Part shown: piece by piece, positions 16,942 to 23,948 of the stretch
How positions within the stretch are numbered: the stretch's first letter is position 1
Layout of the letters: each line of letters starts with the position of its first letter
Source: JAJPHY01 sp040754475
Lineage (GTDB): Bacteria > Actinomycetota > UBA4738 > HRBIN12
Assembly: GCA_040754475.1 (NCBI GenBank)
Contig: JBFMCN010000071.1
Span: 1-24,047 of the forward strand
DNA length: 24,047 nucleotides
Direction: 5' to 3'
Notes under the pieces: generated by a model
What the model saw: the letters and a program-made list of their open reading frames with translations, nothing else
Told to the model about the DNA's origin: nothing
Databases searched by the model: none
Translations under genes and position numbers: made by a program

Positions 16942-17547
16942 ATGGGTTCGAGACCGGGCTCTTCGCGAAGGTCTCGCACGACAGCCGTCGTTCTGGCGGC
17001 TGCCGTGCTCACCTTGACCCCGCTGCTGGTCGGATGGCACTGGGCCAAGCTCGGATGGCGGGACAAGCACTACCAGTACCCGCCGAAGCCGACGGGCTAC
17101 GCGCAGATCGTCAGCGTCTTTGGGCAACCTTGCAGCGCAGACGCTCGCGCCGTCTCGATGGGCTGGCCGGCGGCGGACAACCGCGTGACCTACACCTTCA
17201 GCTTCCACAAGAAGCTGGGCGGCTACCCGACCGAGATGGTCTCCAACAAGGGAGGCAAGTCGACAAACCTGGACAACGACGTCTACGGCCACATCCAGAA
17301 CGACCATCTGACCGGACACACGAAGAGCGGGATCTGGGGCTACGCCTGCCGGTACATCAAGGGCGGGACTTCGTGGAGCACCCACGCTTTCGGGATAGCC
17401 GTGGACATCTCGGCAAGCTACGAGCCGATGGGCAACTGCTACAGCACGGTCAACAAGAACTTCGCCTTCGAGTTCAAGAACCACGGCTGGCGATGGGGCC
17501 TGGACTTCTGCGACCCCATGCACTTCCAGTACGCGTTCGGCTACTAG
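16942..17547 (+). CDS. Exported M15-family peptidase (D-Ala-D-Ala carboxypeptidase / endopeptidase-like)
   Basis: Predicted peptidoglycan hydrolase. The 201-aa protein has a basic N-terminus and a hydrophobic signal or anchor (about 12-32), then a domain with the LAS/M15 zinc motif: SWSTHAFGIAVDIS, giving His148 and Asp155, and the last ligand His194 in DPMHFQ, preceded by WRWGLDF. This matches the VanY/CwlK-type arrangement H-x6-D...H. Cys64, Cys136, Cys166 and Cys190 may form disulphides outside the membrane. ATG 16942 has an excellent AAGGAGGT 7 nt upstream, itself inside an inverted repeat. It heads a tight run of exported-protein genes (16-bp gap, then a 4-nt overlap). No vanA-type ligase or vanRS system is nearby, so a resistance role is not implied. 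Confidence 0.83.
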   Translation: MGSRPGSSRRSRTTAVVLAAAVLTLTPLLVGWHWAKLGWRDKHYQYPPKPTGYAQIVSVFGQPCSADARAVSMGWPAADNRVTYTFSFHKKLGGYPTEMVSNKGGKSTNLDNDVYGHIQNDHLTGHTKSGIWGYACRYIKGGTSWSTHAFGIAVDISASYEPMGNCYSTVNKNFAFEFKNHGWRWGLDFCDPMHFQYAFGY

Positions 17548-17563
17548 GCGGGAGGGGGAAGAG

Positions 17564-18067
17564 ATGAAGCGAACCGTGGCATCGGGGATCGGTCTGGTCC
17601 TCGGCGTTCTCGTGGCGCTCGGGCTCCTAGCCATGGCGGGGCACACGGCGCCGCAGCCCTTTCCGAACGGCACGCCCATCGGGCCGAAGATGGAGCGAGA
17701 CACGGGAGCGGGAGAGATGCTCCTGGTCGTCCTCGGGGGTGTCTACGGAACCCGAGCCGAGGCCGAGGCGGTCAACTCGCAGATGTCTTTCGGCGACGTT
17801 GCCGGCTTCTACGTCGTTCCAGTTGCGCAGTTCCAGGGGTTCCGCGAGCAGATCGGGTCTCCGGGCGACTTCGCTCTCGTGTCGGCGTTCCGCACCGACC
17901 AGGGCGCGCAGGAGTTCGCCGCGTTCGCGCAATCGCTGGGCTACCCGGCGACGATTCTCAGCAGCCGGGTGCACAGCCTGGGAGGCCAGTACGCCGGCCT
18001 CGGCCAGGAGGCGAATCCGAATGGACTGGGCCCGTTGACCGGGCCGATCAGGGCTTCACTGCCGTGA
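17564..18067 (+). CDS. Exported protein of unknown function
   Basis: A 167-aa product with a signal peptide or N-terminal anchor (about 5-25), a Pro-rich spacer, and an alpha/beta domain. The pattern LLVVLGGVYGTRAEAEAVNSQM followed by GFYVVPVAQFQGF loosely recalls the SPOR fold (strand-helix-strand with a residue-counting motif), but I cannot confirm membership. The ATG has GGAGGGGGA upstream, and the gene lies 16 bp after the M15 peptidase gene; its stop overlaps the next start (GTGA). If the domain binds peptidoglycan, it would suit a partner of the peptidase; this is inference from neighbourhood and weak similarity. Confidence 0.7.
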   Translation: MKRTVASGIGLVLGVLVALGLLAMAGHTAPQPFPNGTPIGPKMERDTGAGEMLLVVLGGVYGTRAEAEAVNSQMSFGDVAGFYVVPVAQFQGFREQIGSPGDFALVSAFRTDQGAQEFAAFAQSLGYPATILSSRVHSLGGQYAGLGQEANPNGLGPLTGPIRASLP

Positions 18068-18516
18068 GGGCGCGTGTATGGCACAGGCTTGCCTGCCTGC
18101 TCCTCGCGTCGGCGGTCGGGTGCACCGGTTCCGACCACGCTCACGTTGAAGGCAGCCCATCAGGGCCGGTCACCTGCGAAGCGAGCCTCAAAGTGCCCGA
18201 GGGCTTCGAGGTGACCGAGAGCTTCGAGGATCCCTACCAGGACCACATCGGTATCCGCATCGGGTTCAGGGATGCGAGCGACCGTGAGCTTCACTACTTC
18301 GCAGGGATTCGAGGGGAGTTCGGCGAGGGACTTCCTCTCAAAGCACAAGTCGGGCTCGCGACCGGCGAGCAGGGGAGCCTGCTCGGCGCCGACGAGACCT
18401 GGGTCCTTGTGTGGCAGACCGAGGGGCCCTGCGCGGCGCATGCCGTCCTCGGAAGCCGCTTCACGCGGCCGGAGTTCCTCGAGATGCTGCAGCAGTCCGG
18501 AGTCTCGGTCGGATAG
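18064..18516 (+). CDS. Small lipoprotein of unknown function
   Basis: A 150-aa product whose N-terminus is a lipoprotein signal: basic MRARVWHR, hydrophobic core, lipobox ASAVGC with lipidated Cys20. After a short polar spacer comes a predicted beta-rich domain with two further cysteines (Cys38, Cys123) that could pair. GTG 18064 overlaps the upstream stop, making it third in the M15 peptidase operon. No family recognised. Its stop codon (TAG 18514-18516) ends on the first base of a GGACG that can pair with the left arm of the hairpin before the next gene, so its translation may influence that gene. Confidence 0.7.
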   Translation: MRARVWHRLACLLLASAVGCTGSDHAHVEGSPSGPVTCEASLKVPEGFEVTESFEDPYQDHIGIRIGFRDASDRELHYFAGIRGEFGEGLPLKAQVGLATGEQGSLLGADETWVLVWQTEGPCAAHAVLGSRFTRPEFLEMLQQSGVSVG

Positions 18517-18526
18517 GACGAAGCGC

Positions 18527-18560
18527 CGTCCCTCCCCCGGCGCACGACGAGGGAGGGACG
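18527..18560 (+). promoter_or_regulatory. Perfect 10-bp inverted repeat over the next gene's ribosome site
   Basis: CGTCCCTCCC (18527-18536) and GGGAGGGACG (18551-18560) are exact reverse complements around a 14-nt loop. The right arm is the Shine-Dalgarno region of ATG 18562. GGACG at 18516-18520 offers a competing 5-bp pairing with the left arm. It could instead act as a terminator for the upstream operon, although no T-run is present. Confidence 0.6.
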
Positions 18561-18561
18561 T

Positions 18562-18960
18562 ATGCGCAAGATGGCGGTGATCGCGGCGGCGCTGCTCGTG
18601 CTGTCGGCCGGTCCTGCAGGGGCCGCGGGGCCTGTGACCATCCAGGCCTCGCCCAACCCGGCTCTCGTTGGGCAGCGGGTAGTTCATACGGTTCGGACGT
18701 CGGTTCCGGGGCCGCTGGACATCTGGGTGAGCGCAGCGGGGTTCAACCAGCCGGGGCTCGGCACGCTGCCGCCCGGCTCGTGGACGAGGGAGTGCTGTCC
18801 TGCGGAGACGAACTGGACGGCAGCGTGGCACTACCACTCGTACCGGGCGGCTCTCGCCGGCACATACACGTTCGGAGCGACGAGCCGGTGGCGGGGCCTG
18901 TTCCTGTCCACGGCCAGGCTCGGTGGCGCTAGGGCGAGCGTCTGGGTGAGGGTCCAGTAG
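18562..18960 (+). CDS. Secreted protein of unknown function
   Basis: A 132-aa product with a cleavable-looking signal peptide (MRKMAVIAAALLVLSAGPAGAAG, cleavage near AGA-AG) and a mature domain of short beta-strands: VTIQASPNPALVGQRVVHTV resembles the first strands of Ig-like or bacterial surface beta domains. A CC pair (ECCPAE) and many aromatic residues follow. ATG 18562 is preceded by GGGAGGG, buried in a 10-bp inverted repeat. No family recognised. It lies 45 bp after the lipoprotein gene and may belong to the same transcript. The last five codons (stop included) are followed by a near-identical 15-bp copy. Confidence 0.68.
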   Translation: MRKMAVIAAALLVLSAGPAGAAGPVTIQASPNPALVGQRVVHTVRTSVPGPLDIWVSAAGFNQPGLGTLPPGSWTRECCPAETNWTAAWHYHSYRAALAGTYTFGATSRWRGLFLSTARLGGARASVWVRVQ

Positions 18961-18975
18961 GTGAGGGCCCTGTAG
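18946..18975 (+). repeat. Imperfect 15-bp tandem duplication across a stop codon
   Basis: GTGAGGGTCCAGTAG (18946-18960) is followed at once by GTGAGGGCCCTGTAG (18961-18975), 13 of 15 identical. The first copy encodes the last residues VRVQ and the stop; the second is noncoding. Confidence 0.6.
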
Positions 18976-19031
18976 GGGGTGGGGCAGGGCGGCGAGCGGT
19001 CGTGCGCGCGGGCGGCGGCGTCACTAGGCGT

Positions 19032-19040
19032 TGCTAGATT
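19032..19040 (+). promoter_or_regulatory. Extended -10 promoter for a leaderless DUF218 gene
   Basis: TGC-TAGATT is an extended -10 element. With the usual 6-nt discriminator the +1 is 19047, exactly the GTG start. No Shine-Dalgarno is present. The 86-bp gap before it (18961-19046) otherwise holds only the tandem repeat and G-rich sequence. Confidence 0.52.
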
Positions 19041-19046
19041 GGTCGC

Positions 19047-19655
19047 GTGGGCGCCGCTCGCCGCCATCCCGTTCTCGCTCTTGTCGTCACGCTGCTGCTC
19101 GGTGTGGCTGTCCTCGTCGGTGTGACCTTCGGCGCAGTCTGGCGGGCGGCACACGAGGACGACGCGAGCCAGATCGAGCGGGTCGACGCCATCGTCGTCC
19201 TCGGCGCCGCGCAGTACGACGGTCAGCCCTCGCCGGTGTTCGCGGCGCGGCTGGAACAGGCGCGCCTCCTCTACCGCCAGCACAGGGCCGGCACGGTGAT
19301 CGTCCTCGGTGGCAGTCGAGCAGGCGACATCTCGACCGAGGCGCACGCGGGACGCGGTTACCTGCTCCGGCAAGGGTTGCCATCGGATGCGGTCGTCGCG
19401 GAGCCGGTGGGCCGCACCACCTACGAAAGCTTGCGTGCGGCCGCCGCGTATATGAAGGACCACGGGATGCGCACCGCGTTCCTCGTCTCGGACCCCTGGC
19501 ACAACCTTCGGATCAAGCGTATGGCTTCGGACCTCGGGATCGAGGGCTACGTTTCGGCCACGTGGCACTCGGCGGCCCGAAGCGAGCCGACCCGCCTACA
19601 GGGATACGTCCGGGAGACCTTCGCGTACCTGCACTACCGGGTATTCGGACGCTGA
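19047..19655 (+). CDS. DUF218/YdcF-like (SanA/ElyC type) membrane protein
   Basis: A 202-aa protein with one N-terminal transmembrane helix (about 9-32) and an extracytoplasmic DUF218 domain. Family landmarks are the strand-loop VDAIVVLGAAQYDGQPSPVFAARLEQA (about 46-72), VIVLGGS near 85, and TTYESLRAA (about 124-132), where the family has a conserved T-x-x-E/N. ElyC and SanA in E. coli affect envelope integrity, but biochemical activity is not established for most members. GTG 19047 is supported by the -10 element ending exactly 6 nt upstream. The gene ends 41 bp before dgt, which has its own promoter. Confidence 0.87.
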   Translation: MGAARRHPVLALVVTLLLGVAVLVGVTFGAVWRAAHEDDASQIERVDAIVVLGAAQYDGQPSPVFAARLEQARLLYRQHRAGTVIVLGGSRAGDISTEAHAGRGYLLRQGLPSDAVVAEPVGRTTYESLRAAAAYMKDHGMRTAFLVSDPWHNLRIKRMASDLGIEGYVSATWHSAARSEPTRLQGYVRETFAYLHYRVFGR

Positions 19656-19684
19656 TCTCGGCGGGCCCTGTCCGAGACCCGCGC

Positions 19685-19690
19685 TACGAT
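19685..19690 (+). promoter_or_regulatory. -10 box for leaderless dgt
   Basis: TACGAT followed by exactly 6 nt and then GTG 19697; +1 would be the first base of the start codon. CTGTCC occurs upstream (19668-19673), but only 11 bp away, too close for a standard -35. Confidence 0.5.
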
Positions 19691-19696
19691 GCCAAC

Positions 19697-20704
19697 GTGG
19701 CAGCCCTGACCCCCCGAGAGCACACGGAGGAGATCGAGCGTCGGACCCTGTCGCCTCGGGCGGTGCTCTCCCAGGCGTCCAAGGGGCGCGAGCGTGAGGA
19801 GGACCCGGACCCGCTTCGCACCTGCTTCCAGAGGGACCGCGACCGGATCGTCCACTCGAAAGCCTTCCGTCGTCTGAAGCACAAGACGCAGGTGTTCCTG
19901 GCTCCCGAGGGGGACCACTACCGGGTTCGGCTGACGCACACCCTCGAGGTCACCCAGATCGCTCGCACGGCTGCCCGAGCGCTGCGGCTGAACGAGGACC
20001 TGACGGAGGCGGTCGCACTCGGCCACGACCTCGGGCACACGCCTTTCGGCCATCTCGGTGAGCAGGCGCTCACGCCCTTCCTCGGCCGTCCGTTCCTGCA
20101 CAGCGAGCAGAGCCTCCGGGTCGTCGACTACCTGGAGAACGACGGACGCGGCCTGAACCTGTGCCAGGAGATACGAGACGGCATCGTGAACCACACGTGG
20201 TCGATGCCTCCACCCTCCACCCTCGAGGCCCAGGTCGTTCGCTTTGCCGATCGCATCGCTTACGTCAACCACGACGTCGACGATGCCGTCCGCGCCGGCG
20301 TCCTGGAAGCAGAGGAGCTGCCCCACACGGCAGTCGAGGTTCTCGGACGGACGCACCGGGAGCGGATCAACACGCTCGTCACCGATCTCGTGTGGAGCAC
20401 CGCCGACGGCCCCGAGGTGGCCCTCTCCGACGACGTGTTCCGCGCCCTGGACGACCTCCGGGACTTCATGTTCGAGCGCGTCTACCTGCGCGACGAGGTC
20501 AGGTCCGAGCAGGAGAAGGCCGTGTCCCTCATCCGCTCGCTGTTCGCCCACTACCTGGACCATCCCGAGGAGCTTCCCGAGGAGTACCATCGAGCGCCGG
20601 GAGAGCTGCCCACCCGCGTCGCCGACTACATCGCCGGCATGACCGATCGGTACGCCCTCCGCATGTACGAACAGCTCTTTCTTCCCCAGGGTTGGTTGCT
20701 CTAG
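19697..20704 (+). CDS. dgt: Deoxyguanosinetriphosphate triphosphohydrolase-like protein
   Basis: HD-domain dNTPase that removes tripolyphosphate from dNTPs, acting on pool balance. The 335-aa protein has the metal-binding HD residues His81, His110-Asp111 in LGHDLGHTPFGHLGE (with His114 and His119), and the N-terminal RDRIVHSKAFRRLKHKTQVF typical of the family (about 48-67). I place the start at GTG 19697: it follows a -10 box by 6 nt and precedes the first conserved segment by about 40 residues. Open frame further upstream overlaps the DUF218 gene out of frame. dgt-dnaG adjacency, here 14 bp apart, is a known actinobacterial arrangement and suggests co-expression with replication genes. Confidence 0.92.
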   Translation: MAALTPREHTEEIERRTLSPRAVLSQASKGREREEDPDPLRTCFQRDRDRIVHSKAFRRLKHKTQVFLAPEGDHYRVRLTHTLEVTQIARTAARALRLNEDLTEAVALGHDLGHTPFGHLGEQALTPFLGRPFLHSEQSLRVVDYLENDGRGLNLCQEIRDGIVNHTWSMPPPSTLEAQVVRFADRIAYVNHDVDDAVRAGVLEAEELPHTAVEVLGRTHRERINTLVTDLVWSTADGPEVALSDDVFRALDDLRDFMFERVYLRDEVRSEQEKAVSLIRSLFAHYLDHPEELPEEYHRAPGELPTRVADYIAGMTDRYALRMYEQLFLPQGWLL

Positions 20705-20718
20705 ACGCTGGGGGAGCG

Positions 20719-22503
20719 GTGGCCGGAAGGATCAGGCAAGAAGACCTCGAGGCGGTTCGCGAGCGCACGGATCTTGTCAAGCTCGTCTCGGGATACCTGA
20801 CGTTGAAGAAGGCCGGGCACGACTCCTTCGTCGGTCTGTGCCCGTTCCACCCGGAGAAGACCGCGTCGTTCTCGGTGTCCCCTGCGAAAGGGCTCTACTA
20901 CTGCTTCGGGTGCGGTGCCGGCGGAGACGCCATCCGGTTCCTCCGCGACGTCGAGCACCTCGAGTTCGGCGAGGCGGTCGAACGGCTCGCCAAGGAGACC
21001 GGCGTCGCGCTGCACTACGAGGGCGACTCCCCCGCGGAACGCCGTGCGGCATCGCGGCGCCAGGCGCTCTATCGGGCGAACGAGGAAGCCTTCGCCTTGT
21101 ATCACCACACGCTTCTGGAAGGGCGCGAGGCCGATCGCGCTCGCGAGTACCTCCAGACGCGGGGCATAGACCGGGAGGTTTCCGAGGCGTTCGGCGTCGG
21201 GTACGCGCCGAGCCGCCAGGACTTCCTCCTGAGGAAGCTGGCGCGGGGCCTCTCGCCGGAGATCCTGCTCGAGGCGGGCCTTGTCGTTCGCGATGCCGGA
21301 GGGGGTCTGCGCGATCGGTTCCGGGGCCGCATCACGTTCCCCGTCCACGATCTCTCGGGCCGCGCCGTGGGGATCGGGGCCAGGACCCTGCCGGGCGACA
21401 AGGAGGAGGGGCCCAAGTACCTGAACTCCCCGGAGACGCCCGTCTACAAGAAGGCCGAGGTCCTGTACAACCTGCATCGCGCGAAGTCCGAGGTGTCGAA
21501 GTCGGGGGAGATCGTCGTCGTCGAGGGCTACACCGACGTGATCGCTCTCGTCCGGGCCGGGATAGAGGCGGCCGTCGCGACCTGCGGAACGGCGCTCGGC
21601 GAGGGTCACTTCCGTCTGGCCTCGAGGTTCGCCCAGCGGATGGTTCTCGCTTTCGACTCCGACGAGGCGGGAGCCCGCGCCGCCGAGCGAGCCTACGAGT
21701 TCCTCGAGCAGTTCCCGGTCCAGCCGGTGGTGTTGATCCTGCCGGAGGGGCTGGACCCGGCCGACTTCATCGAGCAGCACAGCGCCGAGGCGTTCCGGGA
21801 GCTTGCAGGCCGCGCAACACCCCTGGTCGAGTACATGCTGCTGAGAAGCGTCGGCCGCCGCGACCTGTCGACCGTGGAGGGCCAGACGGCGGCCGTCTCG
21901 GCTGCGCTGCCCATCCTGGAAGGTCTGTCGGACCCGGTCCGTCGACAGGAATACGCGCACATGCTCGCCGAGCTTGCCGGCGTGTCGGAGGCCTCGGTGC
22001 TGCTCGCCCTCGAACGCAAGCTCGCGGGTAGGCCGGCGGAGGTGGCGCAGGCGATCAAGCGGGCTTCGGCCCAGGAGAGGGTGGAGCGGGAGATGCTCAA
22101 GCTCCTTGCCCGCGACGCTGAGATCTGGCTCGAAGTCGGGCCGCGCCTGTCTGAGGAGCATTTCCAGTCCTCCCAGAACCGCAAGCTGTTCGCGTTGCTC
22201 TCCGCGGCCGGCGGGGACGTCCGCGCGGTCGTGGGCGGCTCCGAGGACGAGAAGGCGGTGCGGGGCGTGTCGGCTCTGGCTCTCGAGCCGGTCGACGGCG
22301 ATACCACGCTCGAGTACGCGGAGGACGTCTGGGCAAGGCTCCAGGAGTTCGTCCTGAAGAGGCGCGGCGGCGCCCTTCGTCAACGGCTCCAGAAGCTCAA
22401 CCCGACGACGCAGACGGACGAGTACGACCGGCTGTTCCAGGACCTGATCGCGGCCGACGGGGAGCTTCGCAAGCTGAAGGAGCGCCGCGGCGAAGCGACT
22501 TGA
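20719..22503 (+). CDS. dnaG: DNA primase
   Basis: Makes RNA primers for replication with the DnaB helicase. The 594-aa protein has the N-terminal CHC2 zinc-binding domain (Cys41, His44, Cys62, Cys65), the catalytic core with the Toprim residues Glu269 in VVEGYTDV and Asp313/Asp315 in FDSDEAG, and a helical C-terminal DnaB-interacting region (about 440-594). The length is normal. GTG 20719 has GGGGGAG just upstream and lies 14 bp after dgt. The next gene is the primary sigma factor; dnaG-rpoD linkage is the classic macromolecular-synthesis operon order, less usual in well-known actinobacteria, where dgt-dnaG stands without rpoD. Confidence 0.96.
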   Translation: MAGRIRQEDLEAVRERTDLVKLVSGYLTLKKAGHDSFVGLCPFHPEKTASFSVSPAKGLYYCFGCGAGGDAIRFLRDVEHLEFGEAVERLAKETGVALHYEGDSPAERRAASRRQALYRANEEAFALYHHTLLEGREADRAREYLQTRGIDREVSEAFGVGYAPSRQDFLLRKLARGLSPEILLEAGLVVRDAGGGLRDRFRGRITFPVHDLSGRAVGIGARTLPGDKEEGPKYLNSPETPVYKKAEVLYNLHRAKSEVSKSGEIVVVEGYTDVIALVRAGIEAAVATCGTALGEGHFRLASRFAQRMVLAFDSDEAGARAAERAYEFLEQFPVQPVVLILPEGLDPADFIEQHSAEAFRELAGRATPLVEYMLLRSVGRRDLSTVEGQTAAVSAALPILEGLSDPVRRQEYAHMLAELAGVSEASVLLALERKLAGRPAEVAQAIKRASAQERVEREMLKLLARDAEIWLEVGPRLSEEHFQSSQNRKLFALLSAAGGDVRAVVGGSEDEKAVRGVSALALEPVDGDTTLEYAEDVWARLQEFVLKRRGGALRQRLQKLNPTTQTDEYDRLFQDLIAADGELRKLKERRGEAT

Positions 22504-22563
22504 AACGGCGGGAAGCTCTTGTGAGGAGTGAGACTCCAATGGGTCGCTGCATCGTGCGTCTCG

Positions 22564-22569
22564 TACACT
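22564..22569 (+). promoter_or_regulatory. Putative rpoD -10 box (TACACT)
   Basis: TACACT in the 103-bp dnaG-rpoD gap gives +1 near 22576 and a leader of about 31 nt including GAGGAG (22596-22601). A small GGAGT/ACTCC hairpin (22525-22537) lies upstream. Confidence 0.4.
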
Positions 22570-22606
22570 TCCCGGCGTTCGAACCCCCCGCGCGCGAGGA
22601 GACCCG

Positions 22607-23914
22607 TTGACCGAAGCGGCCCGGGATCTGGGTTTGGAGGAAGCGAAAGAGGCCATAGCCGCCCGCGGACGCGAGCGCGGGTTCGTGACCTCCGATGACC
22701 TGCTCGAGTCGGTCCCAGTCGAGGATTTCACCCCCGAGCAGGTGGAGGACTTCCTCACCCAGGTCGAAGAGCACCTGCGGAGCGAGGGCATCGAGGTCAT
22801 CGAGGTTCCGGGCGACGAGCTAGTCGAGCCCGGCACGGTCTCACGGATCGACGTCGACTACATGAAGGCGCCGACGAACGATCCCGTTCGGATGTACCTG
22901 AAGGAGATCGGGAAGGTCCCTCTCCTCACGGCCGCCCAGGAGGTCGATCTCGCACGTCGCATCGAGGCGGGAGAGTTCTCGACGGAGCTGCTGGGCCTCG
23001 TCGGGCAGGACGACAAGGTCGACCAGAAAAGGGTCAGGGGCGTCGTCGAGCGCGTAGTGGCCATCCGCAATCACCAGGTCGAGAAGTTCGGGAAGGTCGA
23101 GGGCATCGGCAGAGACAGGCTGGCCAAGAGCTGGAAGGCCAAGACGCGGCAGCACCTCGACGAGTTCCTCCTGCGGGTGGAGCGGGACGGCCAGCTCGCG
23201 AAGAAGAAGCTGATCGAGGCGAACCTGCGCCTGGTCGTGTCGATCGCCAAGCGGTACGTCGGGCGGGGCATGCTGTTCCTGGACCTCATCCAGGAAGGGA
23301 ACCTCGGTCTCATCCGTGCCGTGGAGAAGTTCGACTACTCCAAGGGGTACAAGTTCTCGACGTACGCCACGTGGTGGATCCGGCAGGCGATCACGCGCGC
23401 GATAGCGGACCAGGCACGGACGATCCGCATCCCTGTGCACATGGTCGAGACGATCAACAAGCTCGTGCGTGTGCAGCGGCAGCTCCTCCAGGATCTTGGG
23501 CGCGAGCCGAGCCCGGAGGAGATCGGCAAGCACATGGGGATCCCGGCCGACAAGGTCCGCGAGATCCTCAAGGTTTCGCAGGAGCCCGTGTCGCTCGAGA
23601 CCCCGATCGGAGAGGAGGAGGACTCCCACCTCGGCGACTTCATCGAGGACTCCGACGCCGTCGTTCCGGTGGACGCGGCGTCGTTCATCCTGCTGCAAGA
23701 GCAGCTCGAGTCCGTGCTCCACACGCTCTCCGAACGAGAGAAGAAGGTCATCCAGCTCCGGTTCGGCCTACTCGACGGGCACCCGCGCACGCTGGAGGAG
23801 GTCGGGCGCGAGTTCGGCGTCACCCGCGAGCGGATCCGCCAGATCGAGTCGAAGACCCTGTCGAAGCTTCGGCACCCCTCGCGTTCCCAGAAGCTCCGCG
23901 ACTACCTCGAGTAG
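22607..23914 (+). CDS. rpoD: Primary RNA polymerase sigma factor (sigma-70 / SigA)
   Basis: Housekeeping sigma factor. The 435-aa protein has a recognisable region 1.1 (about 10-70), region 1.2 DPVRMYLKEIGKVPLLTAAQEVDLARRIE (92-120), region 2 from LIEANLRLVVSIAKRY through YKFSTYATWWIRQAITRAIADQ (202-269; -10 recognition), region 3 (270-350) and region 4 with the helix-turn-helix TLEEVGREFGVTRERIRQIE (395-414; -35 recognition). Between regions 1.2 and 2.1 lies a charged linker of about 80 residues (121-200), somewhat long for an actinobacterial SigA. The TTG start at 22607 is supported by GAGGAG five nt upstream; there is no better in-frame start nearby. Confidence 0.95.
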   Translation: MTEAARDLGLEEAKEAIAARGRERGFVTSDDLLESVPVEDFTPEQVEDFLTQVEEHLRSEGIEVIEVPGDELVEPGTVSRIDVDYMKAPTNDPVRMYLKEIGKVPLLTAAQEVDLARRIEAGEFSTELLGLVGQDDKVDQKRVRGVVERVVAIRNHQVEKFGKVEGIGRDRLAKSWKAKTRQHLDEFLLRVERDGQLAKKKLIEANLRLVVSIAKRYVGRGMLFLDLIQEGNLGLIRAVEKFDYSKGYKFSTYATWWIRQAITRAIADQARTIRIPVHMVETINKLVRVQRQLLQDLGREPSPEEIGKHMGIPADKVREILKVSQEPVSLETPIGEEEDSHLGDFIEDSDAVVPVDAASFILLQEQLESVLHTLSEREKKVIQLRFGLLDGHPRTLEEVGREFGVTRERIRQIESKTLSKLRHPSRSQKLRDYLE

Positions 23915-23930
23915 GGCCCGCCTCCCAAGG

Positions 23931-23944
23931 TGCCTGATGAGGCA
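23931..23944 (+). terminator. Weak hairpin after rpoD
   Basis: TGCCT, loop GATG, AGGCA forms a 5-bp stem 17 bp after the rpoD stop, followed by TTGATA. It adjoins the tRNA promoter. The stem is short, so confidence is low. Confidence 0.3.
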
Positions 23945-23948
23945 TTGA

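Noticed and set aside
16942..17547. Vancomycin-resistance VanY system
   Set aside because: The M15 domain fits, but there are no vanRS, vanH or ligase genes nearby; generic wall hydrolases have the same motif.
22525..22537. dnaG terminator hairpin GGAGT-GAG-ACTCC
   Set aside because: A 5-bp stem with no T-run; noted only as context for the rpoD promoter.
20701..22836. A 711-codon antisense frame across dnaG and rpoD
   Set aside because: Shadow of dnaG/rpoD codon structure; no recognisable domain.
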